Assembly: GCA_963823535.1 (NCBI GenBank)
Contig: CAWGLZ010000006.1
Span: forward strand, 1 to 64,000
From: RPQJ01 sp963823535
Lineage (GTDB): Bacteria; Pseudomonadota; Gammaproteobacteria; Steroidobacterales; Steroidobacteraceae
Length of the DNA: 64,000 nt
Direction of reading: 5' to 3'
The number at the start of each line of letters is the position of its first letter. The stretch's first letter is position 1. The notes beneath the pieces were generated by a model. That model did no database searches. It was given only the letters and a program-made list of their open reading frames with translations, and was not told where the DNA came from. Below are positions 38,007 through 46,745 of the stretch, piece after piece. The translations under genes were made by a program, and so were the position numbers.

Positions 38007-39902
38007 ATGCTGCACGCACGCCTTTGTGGCCGGCAAGTTCACGGATGGATGCTCGCGGCCGTGCTTGCCGTCGGCACCGCGGCGCTGGTGCCTGCCGGCG
38101 CCCAGGCCGCACGCTCGGACAACCTGGCCACGGCCGACCAGCTCGCGCGCAGCGGCCAGCACGCGCAGGCCGCCGAACTCTACGAGTCGCTCGCCAAGCG
38201 CACGTTCTGGGGCTGGGACGCGCGCGTGGCACTGCTCGCCGCGCGGGAGTATGGCATCGCCGGCCGGCTCGACGACGCCGAGCGGATGATCGCCAAGGTG
38301 GAAGACAAGGCCCGGGGGGACGACAAGGTGCTGCTGGCACGGGTGCAGGCCGAGGTCGCGCTGGCACGCAATCGCCCCACCGCGGCGATCGATGCGCTCG
38401 AGTCGGTCCCCACGCCGTGGCCGGCGCCGCTCGCCGTGGAATTGCTGGCCTTGCGCGCCCGGGCCGAGTTCGCCGCGGGCCGCACGCTGCAGGGCATCCG
38501 GACGCTGGACGAACGCGCGCGCGTGCTGGGGGCGGCGGACGCTCGCCGGGAGAACTACTCGCTGCTCGTCGACGCGCTGCTGGCGAACCCGGCCGCGGCG
38601 GCCTCGGTGCCGCCCGATGCCACGCCGTCGGAGCGCGGCTGGCTGGAACTTGCCCAGTTGCTGGGTGCGCCACCGACCGACCCGCGCGTGCTCGCGCGAC
38701 GTGCGGACGACTGGCGGACCCGCCACCCCCATCACCCGGGCGCCGATTTCCTGCCGGAGGCCGTGACCAGCCCGCTGCCCGGTATCGCAGGTGGTAGCGA
38801 CATTCCCGTACTGCCCTCGGGTTCGCCGGACACGATCGCATTGCTGCTGCCCCTGACGGGACGCTACGCCCCTGCCGGCACCGCGGTCCGCGACGGATTC
38901 ATCGCAGCGGCGCTGACGCAATCGCCCGAGCGCCGCCCGCGCATCCAGATCTACGATACGAGCGAGCTCGGGGCGCGTCCCGCCTACGAGAGGGCGCTCG
39001 CAGACGGGGCGCAGGCCGTTGCAGGCCCCCTGACGAAGGAGGACGTCGCGGCGCTGGTGGCCTCGGGGGCGTTGCCGGTGCCGACGCTCGCACTCAACGT
39101 GGCCATCGACGAGATGCCTCCGCCGTTCCTTTTCCAGTTTGCGCTCGACCCCGAGCAGGAAGCACGGGCCGTGGCCCGCAGGATCGCCGCGGATGGACGC
39201 CAGCACGGCATCGCGCTGTTTCCGCGCAATGACTGGGGCGACCGCCTTTACTCGGCCTTCACGGCCGAACTCATGTCGACCGGCGTGCAGCTCACCTCCG
39301 CCCAGTACTACGACCCGGCGGCGAAGGATTTCTCCGGTCCACTGCGCGCCGCGCTCGGCCGCTTCGGTGGCGCCGGGGACCGCGATTCGAAGGGCGCGCT
39401 GCGCCCCCGCGACGCCGTCGTCGAGACGCGTGACGGACCGCAGTTCGCCTTCATCGCGGCCAGCCCGCAGGCGGCCGGTGCGCTGAAGCTGCAACTGCGG
39501 TTCCAGATGGCGTACGAACTCCCGCTCTACGCCACGTCCGACGCCTGGGAGCCGAGCACGCGGTCCGCGCCCGACCTCGACGGGCTCGTCTATCCCGAGA
39601 TGCCGTGGATCCTGAACGCCGGCAGCGGCGCGCCCGAGTTGTGGGACGTGCTGCACGCGGAATGGGAAGCGAAGGGCCGTGGCCGCCTCAGGCTCCATGC
39701 GTTCGGCTACGACGCGTTCCGGCTCCTGCGCAGCCTGAACGCCGCCGCTCGCGGTGTCGGCGTGAGCGGCCTCACCGGCGAACTCACGCTCACGCCGGAC
39801 GGTCGGGTCGTGCGGGAGATGCCCTGGGCGCAGATCCACGGCGGGCAGCCGGGCCTCACGGGCAGCCTGCTGCCGCCGCTGACCTCGCCCAGTGTCCCCT
39901 GA
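38007..39902 (+). CDS. lpoA: Penicillin-binding protein activator LpoA (LppC family)
   Basis: Periplasmic activator of PBP1A in E. coli. The protein has 631 residues: a signal peptide ending GAQA, a TPR-like helical N-terminal domain (ADQLARSGQHAQAAELYESL), then a periplasmic-binding-protein-like domain beginning TIALLLPLTGRYAPAGTAV and containing ALFPRNDWGDRLYSAF. No lipobox cysteine follows the signal segment, unlike E. coli LpoA, so this copy may be soluble. A TAGAAT sequence at 37963-37968 could be its -10 box. It overlaps yraN by 11 nt and is divergent from rsmI. Confidence 0.9.
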   Translation: MLHARLCGRQVHGWMLAAVLAVGTAALVPAGAQAARSDNLATADQLARSGQHAQAAELYESLAKRTFWGWDARVALLAAREYGIAGRLDDAERMIAKVEDKARGDDKVLLARVQAEVALARNRPTAAIDALESVPTPWPAPLAVELLALRARAEFAAGRTLQGIRTLDERARVLGAADARRENYSLLVDALLANPAAAASVPPDATPSERGWLELAQLLGAPPTDPRVLARRADDWRTRHPHHPGADFLPEAVTSPLPGIAGGSDIPVLPSGSPDTIALLLPLTGRYAPAGTAVRDGFIAAALTQSPERRPRIQIYDTSELGARPAYERALADGAQAVAGPLTKEDVAALVASGALPVPTLALNVAIDEMPPPFLFQFALDPEQEARAVARRIAADGRQHGIALFPRNDWGDRLYSAFTAELMSTGVQLTSAQYYDPAAKDFSGPLRAALGRFGGAGDRDSKGALRPRDAVVETRDGPQFAFIAASPQAAGALKLQLRFQMAYELPLYATSDAWEPSTRSAPDLDGLVYPEMPWILNAGSGAPELWDVLHAEWEAKGRGRLRLHAFGYDAFRLLRSLNAAARGVGVSGLTGELTLTPDGRVVREMPWAQIHGGQPGLTGSLLPPLTSPSVP

Positions 39903-40269
39903 GAACACGACGATCCTCGGCCGGCGAGCCGAGGATCTCGCCTGCCGTCACCTGCAATCGCAGGGGCTCGAACTGCTGGAGCGCAACTATCGCTGCCGCG
40001 CCGGTGAGATCGACCTCGTGATGCTCGACGGGGCGACGCTGGTCCTCGTCGAGGTCCGCTCGCGATCGGGCACGAGTTACGGTGATTCGGCTTCGACGGT
40101 GGGGCCGCGCAAGCAGCTGCGCTTCACGCGTGCCGCGCGTCACCTCCTGCTCACCCGCCCGGATTATCGCCGGCTCGCGGCCCGCTTCGACGTCGTCGCC
40201 ATCGATCCCGGCGAGTCCGCCTCTTCGCCGCGACTGACGTGGATCCGCGATGCCTTCCGCATGCGCTGA
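39892..40269 (+). CDS. yraN: UPF0102 protein YraN
   Basis: Predicted endonuclease-fold protein of unknown function, 125 residues. The restriction-endonuclease-like core is visible: LGRRAEDLACRHLQSQGLEL, then NYRCRAGEIDLVMLDG and LVLVEVRSRS, which supply the D and E-x-K-like positions (R in place of K). GTG 39892 lies within the end of lpoA, and the order rsmI/lpoA/yraN is conserved. It converges on sspB with 6 bp between the stops. Confidence 0.93.
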   Translation: MSPENTTILGRRAEDLACRHLQSQGLELLERNYRCRAGEIDLVMLDGATLVLVEVRSRSGTSYGDSASTVGPRKQLRFTRAARHLLLTRPDYRRLAARFDVVAIDPGESASSPRLTWIRDAFRMR

Positions 40270-40275
40270 GGCGCG

Positions 40276-40668
40276 CTACTTGACGACCTTCAGCTTCGGC
40301 CGGCCGCCGCCCGGCGGCGGAGCGGGCGGGGGCGGCTCCTGCGGGGGCTCGGCCACGGCCTCGTCCTCGCTGAAGATCATGCCCTGCCCCGTCTCGCGCG
40401 CGTAGATCGCGAGTACCGCGCCGACCGGGACCCGGACGTTCATGCTCGCGCCGCCGAAGCGGCCGCTGAAACTCACTTCGTCGTTGCCGAGCTTGAGCCG
40501 GGCCGTCGCCGATCCGCTGACGTTGAGGATGATCTTCCCCTCGCTCACGTACTGGCGCGGCACCTCGACCCCGGCCACCCCTGCGTCGACCACGATGTGC
40601 GGAGTACAGTTGCTGTCGCTGATCCACTCGTGCATCGCGCGCAGCAGGTACGGCCGGCGCGAGATCAC
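40276..40668 (-). CDS. sspB: ClpXP protease specificity-enhancing factor SspB
   Basis: Adaptor that delivers ssrA-tagged and other substrates to ClpXP. The protein has 130 residues. RRPYLLRAMHEWISDSNCTP and IVVDAGVAGVEVPRQYV form the substrate-binding core. A proline-rich linker follows, then the ClpX-binding tail RPKLKVVK. GTG 40668 overlaps the sspA stop (GTGA), so the pair is coupled. Confidence 0.95.
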   Translation of the reverse strand: MISRRPYLLRAMHEWISDSNCTPHIVVDAGVAGVEVPRQYVSEGKIILNVSGSATARLKLGNDEVSFSGRFGGASMNVRVPVGAVLAIYARETGQGMIFSEDEAVAEPPQEPPPPAPPPGGGRPKLKVVK

Positions 40669-41261
40669 GACCGCATGTCCCGTTCGGCCTCCGACATGCT
40701 CGTGCGGAACGCAGCGTGCGCGAAGACCCGCTGCGAGTAGCGGTCGACGGCGGCCAGGTTGCCCGGAAGCGCCACCTGCCAGTGCGACAGGCGCCACAGG
40801 ATCGGCGCGACGGCGGCATCGAGCAACGAGAACTGATCCGACAGGAACCACGGCTTGACGCGGAACAGCGGCTCGGAGGCGAGGATCGTCTCGAGCAGCA
40901 ACTGCCGGGCGCGCGACTCCTCGCGCCGGTCCCCACCCTCGAGCGCCGGCACGAGCGCGTACCAGTCCTGCTCCACGCGGTGAGCCGCCACGCGCGCCTG
41001 CGCGCGACCCCCCGGGTCGCCAGGCAGCATCGCCGGGGCCGGGAACCGCTCGTCAAGGTATTCGCAGATGATGCCCGGACCGTAGACGACCAGGTCGCGG
41101 TCCACGAGGGTCGGCACCGCCTGGAACGGGTTGAGATCGAGGAGATCCTCCGGCGGTCGCGCCGGGTCCGACTCGACGATGCGCACTTCCAGGCTCTTCG
41201 CCGCGAGCACGATCCTGACGCGGTGGCTGTGCGGATCGTCCCGTCTGGAAAAGAGCGTCAT
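40665..41261 (-). CDS. sspA: Stringent starvation protein A (GST fold)
   Basis: RNA-polymerase-associated protein that helps the acid and starvation response in E. coli. It has a GST fold without GST activity. The protein has 198 residues. The thioredoxin-like N-terminal domain reads MTLFSRRDDPHSHRVRIVLA and PFQAVPTLVDRDLVVYG, followed by an all-helical domain. ATG 41261 is chosen; one codon upstream is only TTG. It lies downstream of petC behind a strong terminator, so expression is probably partly independent. Confidence 0.93.
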   Translation of the reverse strand: MTLFSRRDDPHSHRVRIVLAAKSLEVRIVESDPARPPEDLLDLNPFQAVPTLVDRDLVVYGPGIICEYLDERFPAPAMLPGDPGGRAQARVAAHRVEQDWYALVPALEGGDRREESRARQLLLETILASEPLFRVKPWFLSDQFSLLDAAVAPILWRLSHWQVALPGNLAAVDRYSQRVFAHAAFRTSMSEAERDMRS

Positions 41262-41294
41262 CAAGGCCGGGTTACTCCCTTCACCTGGAACACG

Positions 41295-41345
41295 AAGGGG
41301 GCGTTCCCCGCCTCGGCCCGATGCCGAGGCGGGGAATGCCCCCTT
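41295..41345. terminator. Long hairpin between petC and sspA
   Basis: A 23-bp inverted repeat with a 5-nt loop (CCGAT) and only one G-T wobble. The arms begin AAGGGGGCGTTCCCC and end GGGGAATGCCCCCTT. No long T tract follows on either strand, so it may stabilise the petABC mRNA 3' end as well as terminate. Confidence 0.6.
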
Positions 41346-41352
41346 CCGTGGG

Positions 41353-42093
41353 TTACTTCACGTCCTTCCAATACTCCTTCTTCAACGCATATGCGAGCAG
41401 CGTGAAGAAGATCAGGAACGCGATCACCGGGAAACCAAGCGCCCTGCGCTGCATCTGCGCCGGTTCCGCGACGTATTCGAGGAAGTTGACGGTGTCGCGC
41501 ACGAATCCGTCGTATTCCTCGGGCGTCAGCTTGCCGGGCGTGGCGAGCTTGAACTCCTTGAACACGTGGTGGGCATTGCCCTGCGCATCCACGTCGCCCT
41601 CCCAGACCGCCTCCTGCACGCCCTGCAGTTCCCAAAGCACGTGCGGCATGGCCGTGCCCGGCAGCACCATGTTGTTGGTGCCGGTCGCCTTCGCCGGGTC
41701 GGCGTAGAACGAGCGCAGGAACGTGTAGACGTAGTCGGCGCCGCGGCTGCGGTTGATGAGCGAGAGATCCGGCGGAACCACGCCGAACCACCGCTTGGCG
41801 TCGTCCGGATCCATGCCGATGCGCATGGTGTCGTGCGGGCGCTCGCCCGTGAACATCAGGTTCTCGATCAGCTGCTCCTCGGTGAGTCCGAGGTCCGCGG
41901 CCATGCGGTTGTAGCGCACGTACTTGGCCGAGTGGCAACCCAGGCAGTAGTTGACGAAATTCGATGCCCCGCGCTGCAGGGACGCCTTGTTGCCGAGGTC
42001 GACGTTGGCGTGTTCGAGATGCGCCTCGCCGCCGGCCGCGAAGGCCACCGCCGGGGCCAGCGCGGCCACGAGGACGAGAAGCTTAGTGCGCAT
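41353..42093 (-). CDS. petC: Cytochrome c1 of the bc1 complex
   Basis: Membrane-anchored c-type haem subunit that takes electrons from the Rieske centre to soluble cytochrome c. The protein has 246 residues with a signal peptide ending FAAG, haem site CLGCHS, a methionine ligand probably in LPGTAMPHVL, and a C-terminal anchor (GFPVIAFLIFFTLLAYALKK). It overlaps petB by 11 nt. Confidence 0.96.
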   Translation of the reverse strand: MRTKLLVLVAALAPAVAFAAGGEAHLEHANVDLGNKASLQRGASNFVNYCLGCHSAKYVRYNRMAADLGLTEEQLIENLMFTGERPHDTMRIGMDPDDAKRWFGVVPPDLSLINRSRGADYVYTFLRSFYADPAKATGTNNMVLPGTAMPHVLWELQGVQEAVWEGDVDAQGNAHHVFKEFKLATPGKLTPEEYDGFVRDTVNFLEYVAEPAQMQRRALGFPVIAFLIFFTLLAYALKKEYWKDVK

Positions 42094-43345
42094 GGTAAGT
42101 GACCCTCGTGGGCACGGGCTTGGTCCGGTCGATGCTGGTGTACCAGGGCATCAGCAGGAAAAAGGCGAAATACACCACCGTGAAGAGGCGGGCGAGATTG
42201 GTGTAGAGCGGCGTCGGCGGCTGCAGGCCGAGGTAGCCGAGCGCAACGAAGGCGATCGCGAACGACACCAGGAAGAACTTGAAGATCGGCCCGCGGTAGC
42301 GGATCGACTTCACCTTGCTGCGGTCGAGCCAGGGCAGGAACACGAACAGCACCACGGCCGCACCCATGAGGCCGACGCCGGCGAGCTTGTTCGGCACGGC
42401 GCGCAGGATCGCGTAGAACGGCGTGAAGTACCACACCGGCGCGATGTGCGGCGGCGTCTGCAGCGGGTTGGCCGGGTCGAAGTTGGCGTGCTCGAGGAAA
42501 TAGCCGCCCATGGTCGGGGCGAAGAAGATCACCAGGCAGAAGAGGATCAGGAAGACGCCGACGCCGATGAGGTCCTTCACCGTGTAGTACGGATGGAAGG
42601 CGATGCCATCGAGGGGGATGCCGTCCGGGCCCTTGACCTTCTTGATCTCGACACCGTCGGGATTGTTCGACCCCACCTCGTGCAGCGCCATCAGGTGGGC
42701 GATCACGAGGAAGATGAGCGCTATCGGGATCGCGATCACGTGCAGCGCGAAGAAGCGGTTCAGGGTCACGTCGGAGATGTAGAAGTCGCCGCGGATCCAC
42801 TCCGTCAGGGAATCCCCGATGACCGGTATCGCGCCGAACAGCGACACGATCACCTGCGCGCCCCAGTAAGACATGTTGCCCCAGGGGAGCAGGTAGCCGA
42901 AGAACGCTTCCGCCATCAGGGCGAAGTAGATCAGCATGCCGAAGATCCACAGCAGCTCGCGCGGCTTCTGGTACGACCCGTACAGCATCGCGCGGAACAT
43001 GTGCAGGTAGATGACGATGAAGAAGGCCGAGGCGCCGGTCGAGTGCATGTACCGGATCAGCCAGCCCCATTCCACGTCGCGCATGATGTACTCGACGGAA
43101 CTGAAGGCCTCGGCCGACGAGGGCTTGTAGTTCATCGTCAGGAAGATGCCGGTCAGGATCTGGATGACCAGCACCAGCAGCGCGAGCGAGCCGAAGTAGT
43201 ACCAGAAGTTCATGTTCTTCGGCGCGTAGTACTCGGCGACCTGCTCCTTCCAGAGCTTGGTCATCGGGAACCGGTCGTCGATCCACCCGACGAGCGCCCC
43301 CAGGCGCCCGCCGCCGGCCCTGGCGGTCTGGCTCGTGCTGCCCAT
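42083..43345 (-). CDS. petB: Cytochrome b of the bc1 complex
   Basis: Quinol-oxidising membrane subunit with two b haems. The protein has 420 residues. Haem ligands lie in HSTGASAFFIVIYLHMFRA and HVIAIPIALIFLVIAHLMAL. The Qo motif reads PVWY in HIAPVWYFTPFYAILR, a variant of PEWY. ATG 43345 shares a base with the petA stop (TGATG). The protein is full length, fusing the b6-like and subunit-IV-like halves. Confidence 0.97.
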   Translation of the reverse strand: MGSTSQTARAGGGRLGALVGWIDDRFPMTKLWKEQVAEYYAPKNMNFWYYFGSLALLVLVIQILTGIFLTMNYKPSSAEAFSSVEYIMRDVEWGWLIRYMHSTGASAFFIVIYLHMFRAMLYGSYQKPRELLWIFGMLIYFALMAEAFFGYLLPWGNMSYWGAQVIVSLFGAIPVIGDSLTEWIRGDFYISDVTLNRFFALHVIAIPIALIFLVIAHLMALHEVGSNNPDGVEIKKVKGPDGIPLDGIAFHPYYTVKDLIGVGVFLILFCLVIFFAPTMGGYFLEHANFDPANPLQTPPHIAPVWYFTPFYAILRAVPNKLAGVGLMGAAVVLFVFLPWLDRSKVKSIRYRGPIFKFFLVSFAIAFVALGYLGLQPPTPLYTNLARLFTVVYFAFFLLMPWYTSIDRTKPVPTRVTYHAH

Positions 43346-43935
43346 CACGCGTTCTCCGCTTCAGCGCCGATGAGGATGCGCGTATCGCTCACGAAGCGGT
43401 ACGGCGGCACCGGCAGGTTGGTCGGCGCCGGAACGTCCTTGAAGACGCGGCCCGAGAGGTCGAACTTGGAACCGTGGCACGGGCAGAAGAAGCCACCCGG
43501 CCAGTCGGCCGACACGGTGACGTCGCCCTGCGTGAACTTGTCGAGCGGCGCACAGCCGAGGTGCGTGCAGACGCCGACCAGCACGAGGTACTCGGGCTTC
43601 AGCGCGCGGGCCTCGTTCCTGGCGAACTCGGGCTGGTCGGACTCGTTCGAGTCCGGGTCGCGCAGGCTCGACCCCATGCCCGGCAGCTTGGCCAGCATGT
43701 CCTGGGTGCGGTGCAGGACGAAGATCGCCTTGCCGCGCCATTCGACCTTGACCATGGCGCCCGGCTCGAGCTTGCCGATGTCGATCTCGACCGGCGCGCC
43801 CATCGCCTTGGCGCGGGCGCTGGGCTTCCAGGACGCGAGGAACGGAACGGCGGCAAAGGCGGCACCCACGGCGCCGGCCGCAACGGTGGCGACGGTCAGG
43901 AAATGACGCCTGCCCGTATCGACTTCTTCGGTCAT
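43345..43935 (-). CDS. petA: Rieske iron-sulfur subunit of the bc1 complex
   Basis: Carries electrons from the Qo site to cytochrome c1. The protein has 196 residues. The Tat signal is seen as GRRHFLTVATVAAGAVGAA. The cluster ligands are in CTHLGC and CPCHGSKFDLSGRV. ATG 43935 has the ribosome binding site GAGGAGAG. It is the first gene of petABC. Confidence 0.97.
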   Translation of the reverse strand: MTEEVDTGRRHFLTVATVAAGAVGAAFAAVPFLASWKPSARAKAMGAPVEIDIGKLEPGAMVKVEWRGKAIFVLHRTQDMLAKLPGMGSSLRDPDSNESDQPEFARNEARALKPEYLVLVGVCTHLGCAPLDKFTQGDVTVSADWPGGFFCPCHGSKFDLSGRVFKDVPAPTNLPVPPYRFVSDTRILIGAEAENA

Positions 43936-44004
43936 CCAGCACTCTCCTCGACGGAATCGGGTGCACGCTGAGGCAGGCCGGGTGGCCACCGCGGGCAGCA
44001 CGGA

Positions 44005-44010
44005 ATTATA
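44005..44010 (-). promoter_or_regulatory. -10 box upstream of petABC
   Basis: A perfect TATAAT on the minus strand lies 70 bp upstream of the petA start, in the gap after murA. No good -35 hexamer is seen at 17 bp, so an activator may be needed. Confidence 0.5.
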
Positions 44011-44047
44011 GCGGATCGCGGATCGTGGAGAGCCACCGGGGAGGAAA

Positions 44048-45307
44048 TCACCCGGCAACCCGCCGGATCTGGGCTCCCAGCCCCTGGAGTTTCTCCTCGA
44101 TGCACTCGTATCCCCGGTCGATGTGGTAGATCCGCTCGATCTCGGTCGTGCCCTCGGCCACCAGCCCGGCCAGCACGAGGCTCGCGGACGCCCGGAGGTC
44201 CGTGGCCATGACGGGGGCCGCGGTCAGGCGCGGCACGCCCTTGATGATGGCGGTGTTCCCCTCGAGCCGGATCTCCGCCCCCATGCGGCGCATCTCGAGC
44301 ATGTGCATGAAGCGGTTCTCGAAGATCGTCTCGATGATCGTCCCGACGCCGTCCGCAACGGTGTTGAGCGCCGCGAACTGGGCCTGCATGTCGGTCGGGA
44401 AGCCCGGGTGCGGCGCGGTCCGGACGTCGACGGCCCGCGGCCGGCGTCCCCGCATGTCCACCTCGATGAAGCCGTCGCCGCGGGTGACCGTGGCGCCGGC
44501 CTCCTCGAGCTTCGCGAGCACGGCGTCGAGGTGCTCCGCCCGCGCGTTCCGGGCCCGCACACGGCCGCCGGTGATGGCGCCGGCGACGAGGTAGGTACCC
44601 GCCTCGATCCGGTCGGGCAGCACGTCGTAGTCGGTGCCGTGCAGCGACTCGACCCCCTCGATGACGATGGTGTCGGTCCCGTGCCCGATGACCCGGGCAC
44701 CCATGGAGTTCAGGAACAGGGCCAGGTCCACGATTTCCGGCTCGCGGGCGGCGTTCTCCAGGATGGTCCGGCCCTCGGCCAGGACCGCGGCCATCATCAG
44801 GTTTTCCGTGCCGGTCACGGTGACGGTCTCGAGCACGATCCGGGCCCCCTTCAGCCGTCCGGCGCGCGCCTTGATGTAACCGTTCTCGATGTGGACCTCG
44901 GCCCCCATCGCCTGCAGACCCGCGACGTGGATGTTGACCGGCCGGGCGCCGATGGCGCAGCCCCCGGGCAGCGAAACGTCGGCGGAGCCGAACCGGGCCA
45001 CGAGCGGCCCGAGCACGAGGATGGCCGCACGCATGGTCTTCACGAGTTCGTACGGCGCGAAGGTCTCGCGCGTGGTCCGCGGATCCACCTCGATGCGCAT
45101 CCGCTCGTCCACGGTGACGCTCGCGCCCATGCGGCCGAGCAGTTCGATCATGGTCGTGACGTCCTGCAGGTGCGGGACGTTGCCGATCGTGACCGGGCCG
45201 TCGGCGAGCAGGGCACCGGCGAGGATCGGCAGGGTTGCGTTCTTGGCGCCGGAGATCCGCACCTCGCCGTCGAGGGGCGCCCCGCCCCGGATCTGCAGCT
45301 TGTCCAC
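44048..45307 (-). CDS. murA: UDP-N-acetylglucosamine 1-carboxyvinyltransferase
   Basis: First committed step of peptidoglycan synthesis and the target of fosfomycin. The protein has 419 residues. The catalytic cysteine is present in PGGCAIGARPVNIH, so fosfomycin sensitivity is expected at the target level. GAKNATLPILAGAL and HPGFPTDMQAQFAAL are typical. GTG 45307 starts VDKLQIRGG; the frame is open further upstream but without family similarity. It lies 14 bp downstream of ibaG, as in E. coli. Confidence 0.97.
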   Translation of the reverse strand: MDKLQIRGGAPLDGEVRISGAKNATLPILAGALLADGPVTIGNVPHLQDVTTMIELLGRMGASVTVDERMRIEVDPRTTRETFAPYELVKTMRAAILVLGPLVARFGSADVSLPGGCAIGARPVNIHVAGLQAMGAEVHIENGYIKARAGRLKGARIVLETVTVTGTENLMMAAVLAEGRTILENAAREPEIVDLALFLNSMGARVIGHGTDTIVIEGVESLHGTDYDVLPDRIEAGTYLVAGAITGGRVRARNARAEHLDAVLAKLEEAGATVTRGDGFIEVDMRGRRPRAVDVRTAPHPGFPTDMQAQFAALNTVADGVGTIIETIFENRFMHMLEMRRMGAEIRLEGNTAIIKGVPRLTAAPVMATDLRASASLVLAGLVAEGTTEIERIYHIDRGYECIEEKLQGLGAQIRRVAG

Positions 45308-45321
45308 GCGGCCCGCCCGGG

Positions 45322-45570
45322 TCAGCCGGCGCCGCCGGCGGCGCGCCACTCGTCCGGCGTGAACGCCTGGATCGAGAGCGCGTGGACCTCCCGCCCCATG
45401 CGCGGGCCAAGCCCGGCATAGACGAGCTGGTGCCGCTGCAGCGGCCGCTTGCCTTCGAACTGGCGCGCGACGACCACGGCCTCGAAGTGCGTATCGTCGT
45501 CGGTCATCACCCGGACCTCGGCATCCGGCAGGCCCGACAGGATCAGTTGCGTCACCTCTTCGGCGGTCAT
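45322..45570 (-). CDS. ibaG: BolA-family protein IbaG
   Basis: Small BolA-like protein (82 residues) that binds monothiol glutaredoxin with an iron-sulfur cluster and is linked to envelope and acid stress. The core reads THFEAVVVARQFEGKRPLQR then HQLVYAGLG, and the invariant histidine lies in REVHALSIQAFTP. ATG 45570 is preferred over a GTG two codons upstream. It is followed by murA. Confidence 0.92.
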   Translation of the reverse strand: MTAEEVTQLILSGLPDAEVRVMTDDDTHFEAVVVARQFEGKRPLQRHQLVYAGLGPRMGREVHALSIQAFTPDEWRAAGGAG

Positions 45571-45767
45571 GGGCACAGGCTCGCGGGGGTAGGAGCCGCC
45601 AGTTTACCCTGCCGCGAACCGGCCAGCGGTTCTGGATCAGCGGTCGCCGACACTGCGGCGGCGAGTCCCCGGCCCCAATGGCGGCTGGAATTCCCACCGG
45701 CAGTAGTAGACTTCCGCTCCAGCGCACATCATCCGCCTCCGCCCCGACTGGATCCTTCAGCCGCCCT

Positions 45768-46742
45768 ATGCCTGCTCCCGACCCACTGATCGCCCGCGGC
45801 CGTCGCGTCCTCGCCACGGAAGCGGAGGCCGTTGCAGCCCTCGAGCATCGGCTGGGCGACGACTTCGCCGCCGCGTGCCGCCTCATCCTGGCCTGCGAGG
45901 GGCGGGTCGTCGTCACGGGCATGGGCAAGTCGGGGCACATCGGCAGCAAGATCGCGGCCACGCTCGCGAGTACCGGCAGTCCGTCGTTCTTCCTGCATCC
46001 GGCCGAGGCCATCCACGGCGACATCGGCATGATTACGGCGAAGGACGTCGTGATGGCCCTGTCCAACTCCGGCGAGACGGACGAACTGCTGACGATCCTG
46101 CCGGTGATCAAGCGGCTCGACGTGCCGTTGATCGCGCTGACCGGGAACGGCACCTCGACGCTGGCGCGTTATGCGACCGTCACGCTCGACGTCAGCGTTC
46201 CTGCCGAGGCCTGCCCGCTGAATCTCGCACCGACCACCAGCACCACTGCGACGCTCGCGATGGGCGACGCACTGGCGGTGGCCACCCTCGAGGCGCGGGG
46301 CTTCACCGAGGAGGACTTCGCACGCTCCCATCCCGGAGGCAGTCTCGGCCGCCGCCTCCTGCTGCACGTGGAGGAAGTCATGCGCTCCGGCGACGACCTG
46401 CCGGCCGTGGGACCGGATACGCCGCTGAGTGCCGGCCTGCTCGAGATGAGCCGCAAGGGGCTGGGCATGACCACCGTGGTGGACGACGCCCGGCGCGTGC
46501 TCGGGGTCTTCACGGACGGCGACCTGCGACGCGCGCTCGACACGCAGCTCGACGTGCACTCGACGCGGATGCGTGACGTCATGACGCCGAACCCCAAGGT
46601 GGCGCATCCCCGCATGCTGGCGGCGGAGTCCGTGCACCTGATGGAGGAGCACCGGATCACGGCATTGCCCGTGGTGGACGACGCCGGGGTGCTGGTCGGG
46701 GCGCTCAACGTGCACGACCTGCTGCGGGCGGGGGTGATGTAG
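45768..46742 (+). CDS. kdsD: D-arabinose-5-phosphate isomerase (KdsD/KpsF)
   Basis: Isomerises ribulose-5-phosphate to arabinose-5-phosphate for Kdo, the inner-core sugar of LPS. The protein has 324 residues. The SIS domain holds VVVTGMGKSGHIGSKIAATL and SNSGETDELL. The Ala-rich APTTSTTATLAMGDALAVA block and two C-terminal CBS domains (VMRSGDDLPAV, VMTPNPKVAHP) follow. ATG 45768 starts the family's MPAPDPL-like leader. It is divergent from ibaG and 3 bp from kdsC. Confidence 0.95.
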   Translation: MPAPDPLIARGRRVLATEAEAVAALEHRLGDDFAAACRLILACEGRVVVTGMGKSGHIGSKIAATLASTGSPSFFLHPAEAIHGDIGMITAKDVVMALSNSGETDELLTILPVIKRLDVPLIALTGNGTSTLARYATVTLDVSVPAEACPLNLAPTTSTTATLAMGDALAVATLEARGFTEEDFARSHPGGSLGRRLLLHVEEVMRSGDDLPAVGPDTPLSAGLLEMSRKGLGMTTVVDDARRVLGVFTDGDLRRALDTQLDVHSTRMRDVMTPNPKVAHPRMLAAESVHLMEEHRITALPVVDDAGVLVGALNVHDLLRAGVM

Positions 46743-46745
46743 GCG

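Noticed and set aside
44048..46153. N-terminal extension of murA by about 280 codons
   Set aside because: The upstream part runs through ibaG and opposite kdsD and has no family similarity; GTG 45307 fits the MurA family start.
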